Assembly: GCF_026625125.1 (NCBI RefSeq)
Contig: NZ_CP113097.1
Coordinates: forward strand, 496,001 to 560,000
Origin: Pseudomonas putida
GTDB taxonomy: Bacteria > Pseudomonadota > Gammaproteobacteria > Pseudomonadales > Pseudomonadaceae
Reading direction: 5' to 3'
DNA length: 64,000 bases
The translations under genes and the position numbers were made by a program. How positions within the stretch are numbered: the first letter of the stretch is position 1; the number at the start of each line of letters is the position of its first letter. The notes beneath the pieces were generated by a model. That model was not told the DNA's origin and made no database searches. It was given only the letters and a program-made list of their open reading frames with translations. Below are positions 20,801 through 29,426 of the stretch, piece after piece.

Positions 20801-22535
20801 ACGGGCGGTAGAGTACATAGCTGGCGCTGGCCTGGACATGCAGCAGGAACATGCCATGCACGGTGTCGCCCTGGCGGGCGCCTGCGAACGGTCGCAGCAG
20901 CAGTGCCGAGACCGTCAATGGCGTCGAGGGCAGTGCTTTGCCCAGGCAAAATTCGGCAATCGCCCGGTAGGCGGTGTCGCCAAGCTGGCCGGCAATTTTC
21001 GCCTTGAGGGCCGAAAACGCCAGATTACTGCGCCATTCCTGGGCAAAGCGTTGGACTTGCCCGGGGTCATGCTCGAATGCCTGAAGCTGAGCGGCCACGT
21101 GCAGCGGATACTGGCCGCCGATGTCGACCGCAACGATCAGGGCCTGAACGTAATCGAGGGTGATCCAGGCTTGCTCCGGTAGGCGCCCCTGGTAGGTCAG
21201 GCCCGATGCCACTTCGTTCGACGCGGTGTGCAGGCGTTCTATGGCCAGTTCGGTCAGGGACATGCTTTTGAGGTAAGGCAGCTGGGCTGGCCCTGTCGAT
21301 GACACAGGCACGACAACGGAGATCGCTATCATCAGCGCGTTGGGGTCGGGCAGTGGCTGGTCGGGGTGGTCGAGTTGCATTTGTTCGCGCAGGCGCCGCC
21401 TGGCATAAGCGTGAAGCGTTTCGACATCGTCCAGTGACCCTTTGCTGCCTGCCTGCGCCTGGCGGGCGCCCAACTGCAGCAAGGCGGCGCTGTACAGCAG
21501 GCGGTCGCTGGCGTCTGCCGAAGCCAGCCAGCCTGGTAAGGCGATTGCCGGTTGCTCTTGATCCACCACTGGCTGGCCGGAAATGCCTGAGGCGGGGTTG
21601 GTAACGGTGTCGAACGTCTGTTCCAGCGCTTCTACAGAGCTGATGGGCGCCACCCTCAGGTGGCCGAGGCGCTCGACGATGCCATTGAGCATGGCCGTAG
21701 CCTGGTGTTCGAACGGGTCGCCGGGCAAGGGACGCTGCGCCCAGCGCAAGGTGTCGAAGCGATACGTTTGGGCCAACTGATCGCGCAGGGCATTGGCGAA
21801 AGTGGTCGCATCCCTATAGCTGCGTACTCTGCCCGAAGGGCTGCACCACAGCACCAGGTCGGGCCAGAACAGTACAAAGTCCGGCAGCGTGAACGACAGG
21901 ATGTTGCCCGGCAGGCCCAGCGATATCTGCAGGGCGCTGACGACCGGTGTGTTGGTGCCGTTCGACAGCAGGCGATAGAGCCTGGCTCTGGCGGTGGCAT
22001 TGAGCCCCTGGCGTTCCACGTTGTTCAGCAGTGAAGCTTTCAGCACATGCGCCAGCCAGCGCAGGTTGGAGCGCTCGTAAGCGCCGGCGGTGCCGGCCCA
22101 GAAGCTGATCTGGGCCTGCTCGAAAGCATCGCCCAGGGCGCCGAGCACTGTGTCGAAATCGCGGTTGAGCATCGCCATATCAAGCGTGATTCTGGGCTGG
22201 TCGGCAGGGTTGGCGCCTTGCTCCTGGGGGTAGAAGGGCTGCGGTGGGGCGATGCTGAGTTGATCCGCTGCGCCCAGGTCCATGGGGCGGCCGCTCAGGT
22301 AGTGCTCCAGCAGCAGTGGCACCAGCGGCTGCTCTGGCGGCAAGGATGGTTCTGCTCTGAGTACGGTGAACCGCTCCAGGCTTTCAAGGTGCGGATAGTT
22401 GCGAACGATCCACGGGTAGCGGTCGGCAAGCACGCTGAAGCCTTCGTCAGCCAGCAGGCGGCGTAGTGTGGGGCGTTCGGCGAAGCGGCTGGCCACCAGC
22501 TGCCGATAGGTGATGTTCAAGGGCGATACCGCCAT
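17802..22535 (-). CDS. Giant DUF6543 (dermonecrotic toxin-like) protein
   Basis: A 1577-residue protein of a family widespread in Pseudomonas and annotated as dermonecrotic toxin or DUF6543; no function can be assigned from sequence. It has no Sec signal peptide and no obvious membrane span. The N-terminal half is globular. The middle has LDDRYFVNLHGAAYEV and a Trp-rich stretch (DGYHIVGRQRRYGPWLTRW), followed by long Gln-rich coiled-coil-like helices (about residues 930-1350). The C-terminus carries what I recall as the family's end module (KVLWEAHFHYRSQ, RIKIYRGDLKLEDVDGI). It stands alone between PHA genes, with no immunity gene or secretion gene next to it. A secreted or delivered effector is an inference only. 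Confidence 0.75.
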   Translation of the reverse strand: MAVSPLNITYRQLVASRFAERPTLRRLLADEGFSVLADRYPWIVRNYPHLESLERFTVLRAEPSLPPEQPLVPLLLEHYLSGRPMDLGAADQLSIAPPQPFYPQEQGANPADQPRITLDMAMLNRDFDTVLGALGDAFEQAQISFWAGTAGAYERSNLRWLAHVLKASLLNNVERQGLNATARARLYRLLSNGTNTPVVSALQISLGLPGNILSFTLPDFVLFWPDLVLWCSPSGRVRSYRDATTFANALRDQLAQTYRFDTLRWAQRPLPGDPFEHQATAMLNGIVERLGHLRVAPISSVEALEQTFDTVTNPASGISGQPVVDQEQPAIALPGWLASADASDRLLYSAALLQLGARQAQAGSKGSLDDVETLHAYARRRLREQMQLDHPDQPLPDPNALMIAISVVVPVSSTGPAQLPYLKSMSLTELAIERLHTASNEVASGLTYQGRLPEQAWITLDYVQALIVAVDIGGQYPLHVAAQLQAFEHDPGQVQRFAQEWRSNLAFSALKAKIAGQLGDTAYRAIAEFCLGKALPSTPLTVSALLLRPFAGARQGDTVHGMFLLHVQASASYVLYRPFFAQRPLMEHASLDALMALIRTDAQLQQDVLDWIDDENRPVYQHGGFIRPHLHPGLSSLAHWLGGGTAWTDDALESLRTPVTLMHEPWRGDLDIKVHNARVQALLLLASRQAVSNSQQRWALARQLGWMLFNATTPLLRGPAAVVAWVVAAVAALKDDLSALTQGTPEEKALAVTDLLANVAMLLIHDVGSVTPEPPAARLQGPLPRLEGLEARPAAAAPWREAPDEGAWQSPVQPQSHVALLNWGDNQRLGNLPAPTRHALGQLQANISLDGLKVQRQGRLRGLYTLDDRYFVNLHGAAYEVQESETGLRIIGPPQNMDEWQSRWGGNPDGYHIVGRQRRYGPWLTRWNDTWVLDLALAGGMPRTRQQVVAQNQQQFDSLNQAVATHHAALKKIKPLLESNQRLMADYDADANAFGHALARAGGPAAMDEQLQQRNQALTARRQALMPQIRTISLCLEKQASLLQASASLLRQLIEPRFARLDRHGSARRSLGVLCETFVENDILLLRRLLEQTDHNSIEQRSVGLSKLPVTDEQIQRHVSLRQAMQDTLGIVNRLLTVSERLDNLLPQILDDPLITFQNKDKKARIEEAVALRPYSTLIIRAQKLSDMANLLLDKTRLTEQAAVDLLPLQQALDSKQFSQTIWTHDGIATANLPQEEQAGLLGDALREYQTTLGKAQYLQSFDHPAIDQAMLQGYIEELSTLVHITEAQLASALVNVDSGASPAPAPVMHRVHPRKNTVIRTAQGRRLLVDRAHGSNRAVQHDPVTQQPASTFEQRDGEWYELPPEQPSVALNTSELRQRATSLLASRDERIAKAARHINEPNALSNLMDWHIEDMLEIAVKLKAIKGDPRLAALSSELQEAITYVRAEKQRLLTQSYLTTQHPDAAALRYLHERQRLQITPTVARKPTRRASDFLDVYEIRDAHAPAKVLWEAHFHYRSQQTSARDFAKGHLKFWEPRSLEREEQLKHATTAERIKIYRGDLKLEDVDGIVPFPAD

Positions 22536-22663
22536 GCAAGTCGAGCTCCAGTTTGCAAATGAGCGCGAACACTAGAGGCGGCGAGGTTGCCGGGTGAGGT
22601 AAATACGTCGCACGCCCGGGTACATTGGACGAAGCGCGCAGAACATAGAGAGCGGTTGCAACG

Positions 22664-22680
22664 GGCAGTCATGTACTGCC
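22664..22680. promoter_or_regulatory. Palindrome upstream of phaI
   Basis: GGCAGT-catgt-ACTGCC is a perfect inverted repeat about 100 bases before the phaI ATG, in the 243-base gap between the DUF6543 gene and phaI. It is a candidate operator, possibly for PhaD; this is inference. The rest of the gap shows no gene. Confidence 0.35.
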
Positions 22681-22778
22681 TCTGCTTAGGGTGAAGATTC
22701 TAATTTCTGTCTCTACCTTATGCTCAAGCCCACCTCCATGGGCGGTTCCTCTCCACTCGTGAGCATGAGGTACAGAAC

Positions 22779-23198
22779 ATGGCTAAAGTAACCGTGAAGA
22801 AAAAGGAAGACGTCCAAAGCACGCTGGGCGAAGTGCGCGGCTATGCGCGCAAGATCTGGCTGGCAGGCATCGGCGCTTATGCCCGGGTTGGCCAGGAGGG
22901 TTCGGACTACTTTCAGGAGCTGGTAAAGGCCGGTGAAGGGGTCGAGAAGCGTGGCAAGAAGCGCATCGACAAAGAACTCGATGCCGCCAACAACCAGGTC
23001 GACGAAGCGGCCGAAGAAGTCAGCCGCGTACGTGGCAAGGTCGAAGTACAACTCGACAAGATCGAGAAGGCTTTCGACGCGCGGGTCGGTCGCGCCTTGA
23101 ATCGCCTCGGCATTCCGTCTAAACATGACGTTGAGGCGTTGTCCATCAAGCTTGAACAGCTGCATGAGCTGCTCGAGCGCGTCGCGCACAAACCATAA
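22779..23198 (+). CDS. phaI: Phasin PhaI
   Basis: Granule-associated phasin that coats medium-chain PHA inclusions. It has 139 residues, starting MAKVTVKKKEDVQSTLGEV, then the phasin helix (ARKIWLAGIGAYARVGQEGS) and a charged coiled coil to the C-terminus. It is homologous to the N-terminal part of PhaF, whose gene follows after 10 bases. Both are transcribed away from the DUF6543 gene and towards phaD. Confidence 0.95.
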   Translation: MAKVTVKKKEDVQSTLGEVRGYARKIWLAGIGAYARVGQEGSDYFQELVKAGEGVEKRGKKRIDKELDAANNQVDEAAEEVSRVRGKVEVQLDKIEKAFDARVGRALNRLGIPSKHDVEALSIKLEQLHELLERVAHKP

Positions 23199-23208
23199 GG
23201 AGAGCAGG

Positions 23209-23988
23209 ATGGCTGGCAAGAAGAATTCCGACAAAGACGGCAGCTCCTGGGTCGGCGGGATCGAGAAGTACTCCCGCAAGATCTGGCTGGCAGGGCTGGG
23301 TATCTATTCGAAGATCGACCAGGACGGCCCGAAGCTGTTCGACTCGTTGGTCAAAGATGGCGAGAAGGCCGAGAAGCAGGCGAAGAAAACCGCTGAGGAT
23401 GTGGCCGATAACGCCAAGGCCTCGACCACTTCGCGTGTTTCTGGCGTGAAGGACCGTGCACTGGGCAAGTGGAGCGAGCTCGAAGAAGCCTTCGACAAAC
23501 GCCTGAACAGCGCTATCTCGCGCCTTGGCGTGCCAAGCAGGAACGAGATCAAGGCCCTGCACCAGCAGGTCGATAGCCTGACCAAGCAGATCGAGAAACT
23601 GACCGGGGCTTCGGTCACGCCGATCTCGTCGCGCGCCGCTGCAGCCAAGCCAGCAGCCAGCAAGACTGCAGCCAAACCGCTGGCCAAGGCAGCTGCCAAG
23701 CCTGCAGCAAAAACGGCGGCGGCCAAGCCTGCGAGCAAACCAGCGGCCAAGACTGCGGCGGCCAAACCCGCGGCGAAACCTGCAGCCAAACCCGTTGCTG
23801 CCAAGCCTGCAGCAAAGCCTGCTGCTGTGAAAAAACCGGCGGTGAAAAAGGCACCGGCCAAGCCGGCCGCCGCCAAGCCGGCAGCACCCGCAGCCAGCGC
23901 CGCACCGGCCGCTACTGCAGCGCCAGCACCCAGCGCAGCTCCCGCCAGCAGCGCTGCGTCGGCACCGGTGAGCGCTACCGAGGCCTGA
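23209..23988 (+). CDS. phaF: Phasin PhaF with histone H1-like tail
   Basis: Phasin that coats granules and also binds DNA, helping to share granules between daughter cells. The ATG at 23209 has a good AAGGAGA site; the frame also opens upstream inside phaI, but that part is not phasin-like. N-terminal phasin domain (SRKIWLAGLGIYSKIDQDGP), a coiled coil with VDSLTKQIEKLTG, then about 115 residues of AAKP-type repeats rich in Lys, Ala and Pro, like histone H1. It has 259 residues. A facing pair of REP sequences follows. Confidence 0.95.
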   Translation: MAGKKNSDKDGSSWVGGIEKYSRKIWLAGLGIYSKIDQDGPKLFDSLVKDGEKAEKQAKKTAEDVADNAKASTTSRVSGVKDRALGKWSELEEAFDKRLNSAISRLGVPSRNEIKALHQQVDSLTKQIEKLTGASVTPISSRAAAAKPAASKTAAKPLAKAAAKPAAKTAAAKPASKPAAKTAAAKPAAKPAAKPVAAKPAAKPAAVKKPAVKKAPAKPAAAKPAAPAASAAPAATAAPAPSAAPASSAASAPVSATEA

Positions 23989-24002
23989 TACCGCGTCGCC
24001 GT

Positions 24003-24083
24003 CATCGCCGGCAAGCCGGCTCCCACAGGTACTGCGCAAGCTTTGAAACCCGCGCAGTACTTGGGGCCGGCTTGCCGGCGATG
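24003..24083. repeat. Facing REP pair between phaF and phaD
   Basis: CATCGCCGGCAAGCCGGC at 24003 and its reverse complement ending at 24083, with further pairing of TACTGCGC and GCGCAGTA inside. This is the classical Pseudomonas REP arrangement and would form a long hairpin between convergent genes, acting as a bidirectional terminator. Confidence 0.85.
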
Positions 24084-24114
24084 GGGCCAGGCGCGCCCCC
24101 GGAAATCTGTACCC

Positions 24115-24729
24115 CTACTCCTCCAGGTAGCGCACCGCCAACTGCTCCGCCGCTTCACGCGCTGGCGCCTGCAGATGCGGCGCCACCAGCATCATCACCT
24201 GATACACCACGATCCCTACATCCCCCTCGCGCCCCAGTACCCGCTGGTAATCCAGCGAGAACATGAGCGTCAGGGTGATCTGCTCCACCAGCTGTCCCAG
24301 CGCCTGCGTTTCACTGACCACCTGGCCCTGGCCTTTGAGGCTGGCCAGCAGTGCCGCCAGTGTGCGTTTAAGTGCATTGATCAGGCTGCGCATGCCCCGT
24401 GCCAGCTTGGGCAGGCGCCCGGTCAGGTTCGACAGGTCCTGGAACAGGAAGCGGTACTGGGCCATGCGTTCGACGATCAAGTGAAGAAAAAGCCAGTAGT
24501 CCTCGGCATCCAGGCGCACTTCCAGGGGCGGGTCCAGCAGCGGCATCAGCGCTTCTTCGAAGCGCTCGAACAGGCCGATTATCAAAGGCTCCTTACCGTG
24601 GAAGTGGTAATACAGGTTGCCTGGGCTGATGCCCAGCTCGTTGGCAATCTCAAGCGTCGAAACGTTGGGCTCGCCCTGCTGGTTGAACAGCTGCAGGGCG
24701 CATTCGAGAATACGGTCGCGGGTCTTCAT
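24115..24729 (-). CDS. phaD: PhaD, TetR-family regulator of PHA genes
   Basis: TetR-type DNA-binding regulator reported to activate phaC1 and phaI transcription in P. putida, probably in response to a fatty acid-derived ligand. The N-terminal helix-turn-helix is clear (TRDRILECALQLFNQQGEP, ELGISPGNLYYHFHGKEPL). The remaining 150 residues are the helical ligand and dimer domain. Length 204. The gene lies 13 bases after phaC2 and is last in the phaC1-Z-C2-D operon. Confidence 0.94.
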   Translation of the reverse strand: MKTRDRILECALQLFNQQGEPNVSTLEIANELGISPGNLYYHFHGKEPLIIGLFERFEEALMPLLDPPLEVRLDAEDYWLFLHLIVERMAQYRFLFQDLSNLTGRLPKLARGMRSLINALKRTLAALLASLKGQGQVVSETQALGQLVEQITLTLMFSLDYQRVLGREGDVGIVVYQVMMLVAPHLQAPAREAAEQLAVRYLEE

Positions 24730-24742
24730 CCAGTCGTTGTAC

Positions 24743-26425
24743 TCATCGGGTCAGGACATAGGTGCCTGGCGCGGGGCCCAGCGGTGGATAGGTCGCGTTG
24801 CCCAGCTCTACCCGCGGCGCCTTGAGCGGGCCGGAACGGGGGGTTATCCACTCCAGCCACAGGGGCCACCAGCTGCCGTCGTTGCGCTTGGCATCGTGGA
24901 ACCAGGCACGCGGGTCACTCGATAGCCTGGGGTTGTCCAGGTAATAGGCCTTGGGGTTGCCGGGCGGGTTGATGATGCTCTGGATGTGCCCGCTGTTGGC
25001 CAGCACGAAGCGCCGCTCGCCGCCCAGCAGCAAGGCCGAACGGTACACGGCATCCCATGGCGTGATGTGGTCGTTGCTGCCGGCCACGGTAAAGCTGTCG
25101 AGGTTGACCTGCTTGAGGTCGATAGGCGTGCCGCAGACCTCCAGCCCGGCTGGGTGGGTGAGCGGGTTGAGCTTGAAGAAGTCCAGCAGTTCGCCATGCA
25201 GTGCAGCGGGTAGCCGCGTGCTGTCGGCATTCCAGTAGAGAATGTCGAAAGCAGGCGGCGTCTTGCCCAGCAGGTAATTGTTGACCCAGTAGTTCCAGAT
25301 CAGGTCGTTGGGCCGCATCCAGGCGAAGATCCGCGCCACTTCGCTGCCATCCAGTACCCCGCGCTGGTAGGAGCGGCGCTTGGCCGCTTCGATGGTCTGC
25401 TCGTCGGCGAACAGACTGGCGGGGCTGTCGAACTTGCTGTCGAGCAAGCTGACCAGGTAGGTGGCGCTGCGCACCCGGCGCAGTTGGTGCTTGGCTTGCA
25501 GGTGGCCCTGCAGCGCGGCCATGGTCAGGCCGCCGGCGCAGGCGCCCATCAGGTTGGGGTCGCGGTTGCCGCTGATGCTGCGGCAGGCGTTGAGTGCTTC
25601 TTCAAGCGCCTCCACGTAGCTGGACAGGCCCCATTCGCGGTGGCGCGGGTCGGGGTTGCGCCAGCTGACCATGAACACCTGCAAACCGTTCTTGAGCATG
25701 AACTGGACGAAACTGTTGTTCGCCTGCATGTCGAAGATATAGAACTTGTTGATCTGCGGTGGCACCACCAGCAAAGGCCGAGCGTGCTGTTTCTCACTCA
25801 TCGGCTTGTACTGGATCAGTTCCAGCATCTCGTTGCGAAACACCACCGCGCCCGGGGTTGCCGCCAGGTTGCCGCCGACTTCGAAGGCCCGCTCGTCCAC
25901 CTGGCGCGGCAGGCCGTCGTTGTGGCGCAGGTCGTCGAGCAGGTGGGCCACGCCGCGCACCAGGCTCTGCCCGCCGGTATTGAGCAGTTCCTTGACCGCC
26001 AACGGATTGAGCAACGAGTTGCTCGGTGCCAGGGCGTCGTTGATCTGGTTGAACAGGAAATGCGCCCGGGCCCGGTCATCGTCGTCCAGGTGGCTTTCAT
26101 CTATCCACAGGCGGGTCTGCTTCTGCCAGGCCAGGTAGGCCTGCAGGCCACGGCGGTAAAACGGGTTCTGGCTCCATGTCGGATCGCTGAAGCGCGCATC
26201 CCGCGGGCTTGGCGAGTAGGGTGTGTCGCCGAGCATGACGCGACCCAGCTGGCCGCTCAGGGCAAGCAAGTGGCGTGCGGTGTGCAAGGGGTTGAGCAAA
26301 CCATGCCGGCCAACATTGCGCAGCGTGGAAATCAGGTCGCGGCCGCGCAGGCCGACGATCGCGTTCTGTGCGTTCATGCTGATGGCTGGGAGCGTTGTCG
26401 TTCCTTTGGCCGGTTTGTCTTTCAT
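24743..26425 (-). CDS. phaC2: Class II PHA synthase 2
   Basis: Polymerises (R)-3-hydroxyacyl-CoA of medium chain length into polyester on the granule. 560 residues, alpha/beta-hydrolase fold. The lipase-like box is GACAGG with the catalytic Cys near residue 296. The C-terminal Asp lies in GSNDHITPWDAVY and the catalytic His in ANSGHIQSIINPPGN. It is a paralogue of PhaC1 with the same length and motif order; the box differs at one residue (GACSGG in PhaC1). Transcribed after phaZ. Confidence 0.96.
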   Translation of the reverse strand: MKDKPAKGTTTLPAISMNAQNAIVGLRGRDLISTLRNVGRHGLLNPLHTARHLLALSGQLGRVMLGDTPYSPSPRDARFSDPTWSQNPFYRRGLQAYLAWQKQTRLWIDESHLDDDDRARAHFLFNQINDALAPSNSLLNPLAVKELLNTGGQSLVRGVAHLLDDLRHNDGLPRQVDERAFEVGGNLAATPGAVVFRNEMLELIQYKPMSEKQHARPLLVVPPQINKFYIFDMQANNSFVQFMLKNGLQVFMVSWRNPDPRHREWGLSSYVEALEEALNACRSISGNRDPNLMGACAGGLTMAALQGHLQAKHQLRRVRSATYLVSLLDSKFDSPASLFADEQTIEAAKRRSYQRGVLDGSEVARIFAWMRPNDLIWNYWVNNYLLGKTPPAFDILYWNADSTRLPAALHGELLDFFKLNPLTHPAGLEVCGTPIDLKQVNLDSFTVAGSNDHITPWDAVYRSALLLGGERRFVLANSGHIQSIINPPGNPKAYYLDNPRLSSDPRAWFHDAKRNDGSWWPLWLEWITPRSGPLKAPRVELGNATYPPLGPAPGTYVLTR

Positions 26426-26479
26426 GGCAGCACTCCTTCGTCAGGCCACGGTCGGGACAGAACAACAGCAAACAGCACC

Positions 26480-27331
26480 CTAGCCGCCGGAGGCCGGGCG
26501 GGGGTGCATGACCGCGCGCTGACGTTCTTGCTCGAGGAACTTCATGATGATCGGGGCGACGGCTTCGGCCCGGGTGATCAGGAACAAATGACCGTCGTCG
26601 ATAATATGTAGCTGGGCATTGGGAATTCGCCAGGCCAGCAAGCGCATGTTGATCAGTGGGATCAGCGGATCGTCGTCGCCGGCCAGCACCAACGTGGGCT
26701 GCTGGATCTTGTGCAGCCAGTGGATGCTGGTCCAGCCCAGCCCGGCGAACAACTGCCAGTAGTAGCCCATCTTGCCGCCGGAGCGCACCTTGGATGCATG
26801 GTGCATGGCAAGGTCAGGGTCGCGGCGAAAGGCGCCGCCATAGATCAGCGGCGCGATACGGATCACATGCGAGGGCTGGATGTAGCGCCGGGGGCTGGCC
26901 ATGTTCCACAGCACCCGGGGCTTACCCGGTACCATGAATGCACCGGCGGCGGTGGCGGCCAGCACCAGCTTCTTGCAACGCTCTGGGTAGTCATGGGCGA
27001 ACTGCTGGGCCAGGGCGCCGCCCCAGGACACCCCGATCGCGTTGACCTGGCCGTAGTCCAGGTAGTCGAGCATGCGTGCGGTCAGCTTGGCCAGGCCGGG
27101 GAAGCGATAGGGGCGGCGAGGGGTGGAGGAGCCACCCACGCCTGGCACGTCGAAGGCAATGACTTCGAGGTCCGGGTCCAGCGCTTCGATGAACGGGAAA
27201 ACCAGCTCCAGGTTGGCGCCGATACCATTGAAGATCAATAGCGGCGTCAGGTGCGGCTTGCCTGGGCGCACGGCAGTGCGGATGGACTGGTCGTCCAGCT
27301 CGACGGTCCGGAATATGTAGTGTGACGACAT
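26480..27331 (-). CDS. phaZ: Intracellular mcl-PHA depolymerase PhaZ
   Basis: Serine hydrolase on the granule that releases 3-hydroxyalkanoate monomers. Alpha/beta-hydrolase with nucleophile elbow GVSWGGA (Ser near residue 102), an Asp in LAGDDDPLI and the His in DDGHLFLI. The start at 27331 (MSSHYIFRTVELDDQSIR) gives 283 residues, the usual length; an ATG two codons upstream is equally possible, and neither has a strong Shine-Dalgarno sequence. It lies between the two synthases and is preceded by a hairpin. Confidence 0.94.
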   Translation of the reverse strand: MSSHYIFRTVELDDQSIRTAVRPGKPHLTPLLIFNGIGANLELVFPFIEALDPDLEVIAFDVPGVGGSSTPRRPYRFPGLAKLTARMLDYLDYGQVNAIGVSWGGALAQQFAHDYPERCKKLVLAATAAGAFMVPGKPRVLWNMASPRRYIQPSHVIRIAPLIYGGAFRRDPDLAMHHASKVRSGGKMGYYWQLFAGLGWTSIHWLHKIQQPTLVLAGDDDPLIPLINMRLLAWRIPNAQLHIIDDGHLFLITRAEAVAPIIMKFLEQERQRAVMHPRPASGG

Positions 27332-27357
27332 GCGCATGACTCTGTGGTGAATGAAGC

Positions 27358-27386
27358 GCCGTGGCCTGCCCGTGGGCTGCCACGGC
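27358..27386 (-). terminator. Hairpin between phaC1 and phaZ
   Basis: GCCGTGG and CCACGGC (7-base perfect stem) enclose a second inverted repeat around CCCGTGGG in the 63-base gap between phaC1 and phaZ. No T run follows, so it is more likely an attenuator or processing site than a full stop. Confidence 0.55.
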
Positions 27387-27394
27387 GTTACAAC

Positions 27395-29074
27395 TCAACG
27401 TTCGTGAACGTAAGTTCCCGGTGCGGCTTCACCTGCGACGTAGGCACGGTTGCCCAGGCGGGTCGGCGCCTTTTTCAGCTCGCCGGCGCGCTCGCTCAGC
27501 CATGTCTGCCAATACAGCCACCAGGAGTCGGCATGTTTGTCTGCGTTCTCTTGCCAGGCCAATGGGTCCCCGGGACGGTCCACACCGGTCAGGAAGCGTG
27601 CCTTGGGGTTGCCTGGCGGGTTGAGGATGCTCTGGATGTGGCCGCTGTTGGACAGGACAAATTCGATCTTGCCGCCAAACAGGTGCGCCGAGCGGTAGCA
27701 CGACTGCCACGGGGTAATGTGGTCGGCGGTGCCGGCCACGCTGAAGATGTCGCACTTGACCTTTTTCAGGTCGATGGCGGTCCCGCACACTTCCAGTGCA
27801 TCGGCGCGGGTCAGCGGGTTGTTCTTGAACATCTCGATCAGGTCGCCGTGGAAGGCCGCGGGCAGGCGGGTGGTGTCGTTGTTCCAGAACAGGATGTCGA
27901 ACACCGGCGGCTCGTTGCCGAGCAGGTAATTGTTGACCCAGTAGTTCCAGATCAGGTCGTTGGGGCGCATCCAGGCGAACACCTTGGCCATGTCGCTGCC
28001 TTCGAGCACGCCGGCCTGGTAGGAGTGGCGCTTGGCCGACTCGAGGGTCTGCTCGTCGACGAACAATGCGACCTGGGTATCCAGGGTGGTGTCCAGCACG
28101 CTGACCAGCAGGGTGAGCGCATTCACCTTCTTCTCGCCCAGCGCGGCGTAGTGGCCGACCAGCGCGGTGCAGGTGATGCCGCCGGAGCAGGCGCCGAGCA
28201 TGTTCAGGTCCTTGCTGCCGGTAATCGCCAGGACCGCGTCCACCGCTTCCTTGAGTGCGTCGATGTAGGTCGACAGGCCCCACTCACGCTGGGCTTTGGT
28301 CGGGTTGCGCCAGCTGATGATGAAGGTCTGCTGATGCGAGCGCAGGCAGAAACGCGCCAGGCTTTTTTCCGGGCTCAGGTCGAAGACGTAGAACTTGTTG
28401 ATCTGGGGCGGCACCACCAGCAAAGGGCGGCTGTGCACCTGTTCGGTGATGGGGCTGTACTGGATCAGTTCCAGCACGTCATTGCGGTACACCACGGCGC
28501 CTTCGCTGGTGCCGAGGTTCTTGCCCACTTCAAAGGCGTCCATGTTGACCTGGCTGGGCATGCCGCCGTTGTTGACCACGTCCTTGGCCAGGTTGGACAG
28601 GCCGTCGAGCAGGCTCTTGCCGCCGGTTTCGAAGAACCGTTTGACCGCCGCCGGGTTGGACAGAGTATTGGTCGGTGCCATGGCTTCGGTCATCAGGTTG
28701 ATGACGAATTGCCCGCGGCTGATGTCCTGGGGCGACAGGTCGCTGCTGCCGATCCAGTCCTGCAGCTCCTTGCGCCAGGCCAGATAGGTTTGCAGGTAGC
28801 GGCGGTACAGCGGGTTTTTGCTCCAGGCCGGGTCCTGGAAGCGGCGGTCGTCGCCTTCGGGGGCCAGGCTGGACTTGCCCAGCAGCACGTTTTTCAGCTC
28901 CAGGCCGAAATGTGCCACGTGTTTGGCGCTGTGCAGCGGCTGGCGCACGGCCTGGCGCAGCACGGTACGCGCAGAGCTCAGCAGGTCTTTGCGGCGAATG
29001 CCGATGACCGGGTTCAGGCCCAGGGTGTTGTCCGAGGCTTGCCGCTGCAACTCATCGTTGTTCTTGTTACTCAT
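27395..29074 (-). CDS. phaC1: Class II PHA synthase 1
   Basis: Main medium-chain PHA polymerase. 559 residues; N-terminal region beginning MSNKNNDELQRQASDNTLG, then the alpha/beta-hydrolase domain with box LGACSGGITC (Cys near residue 296), the Asp in GTADHITPWQSCY and the His in SNSGHIQSILNPPGN. First gene of phaC1-phaZ-phaC2-phaD. The 352-base region upstream probably carries its promoter and the PhaD-responsive site. Confidence 0.97.
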   Translation of the reverse strand: MSNKNNDELQRQASDNTLGLNPVIGIRRKDLLSSARTVLRQAVRQPLHSAKHVAHFGLELKNVLLGKSSLAPEGDDRRFQDPAWSKNPLYRRYLQTYLAWRKELQDWIGSSDLSPQDISRGQFVINLMTEAMAPTNTLSNPAAVKRFFETGGKSLLDGLSNLAKDVVNNGGMPSQVNMDAFEVGKNLGTSEGAVVYRNDVLELIQYSPITEQVHSRPLLVVPPQINKFYVFDLSPEKSLARFCLRSHQQTFIISWRNPTKAQREWGLSTYIDALKEAVDAVLAITGSKDLNMLGACSGGITCTALVGHYAALGEKKVNALTLLVSVLDTTLDTQVALFVDEQTLESAKRHSYQAGVLEGSDMAKVFAWMRPNDLIWNYWVNNYLLGNEPPVFDILFWNNDTTRLPAAFHGDLIEMFKNNPLTRADALEVCGTAIDLKKVKCDIFSVAGTADHITPWQSCYRSAHLFGGKIEFVLSNSGHIQSILNPPGNPKARFLTGVDRPGDPLAWQENADKHADSWWLYWQTWLSERAGELKKAPTRLGNRAYVAGEAAPGTYVHER

Positions 29075-29426
29075 CTACGACGCTCCGTTGTCCTGAGACG
29101 AGTACCGGTTTGCTGTGGCGCATGCACAGTCGACAGCCCGGTACTGCTACTCGGGTGACCAGTGATAAGGAACAGCGGTGCTGCGGGCCGGATGCTATCG
29201 GCGATGAGCTGCGGGGGAGTCTGCGTGTGAAGACAGCCTGCTTTCGCTCGCGACCTCTACATACCAGCCATGCCCTGACTGCCTTCAAAGCAATGCAGGG
29301 AACTTGCCAGCTCCATTGGTTACCCGACTTTCATGTAATGCGCAAGACAGCCCATGAATGAGCTGTCTGTAGGGCATTCAAGCAGATGAGATTAGAAAAT
29401 GCGCTCTAAACCGTGGAAGGCTTGAG
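29075..29426 (-). promoter_or_regulatory. Non-coding region upstream of phaC1
   Basis: 352 bases without a credible gene, between the DUF971 gene and phaC1, both on the minus strand. It holds one clear inverted repeat, GACAGC-N10-GCTGTC (29346-29367), which could be a terminator of the DUF971 gene or an operator. I cannot place the phaC1 promoter with confidence. Confidence 0.4.
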
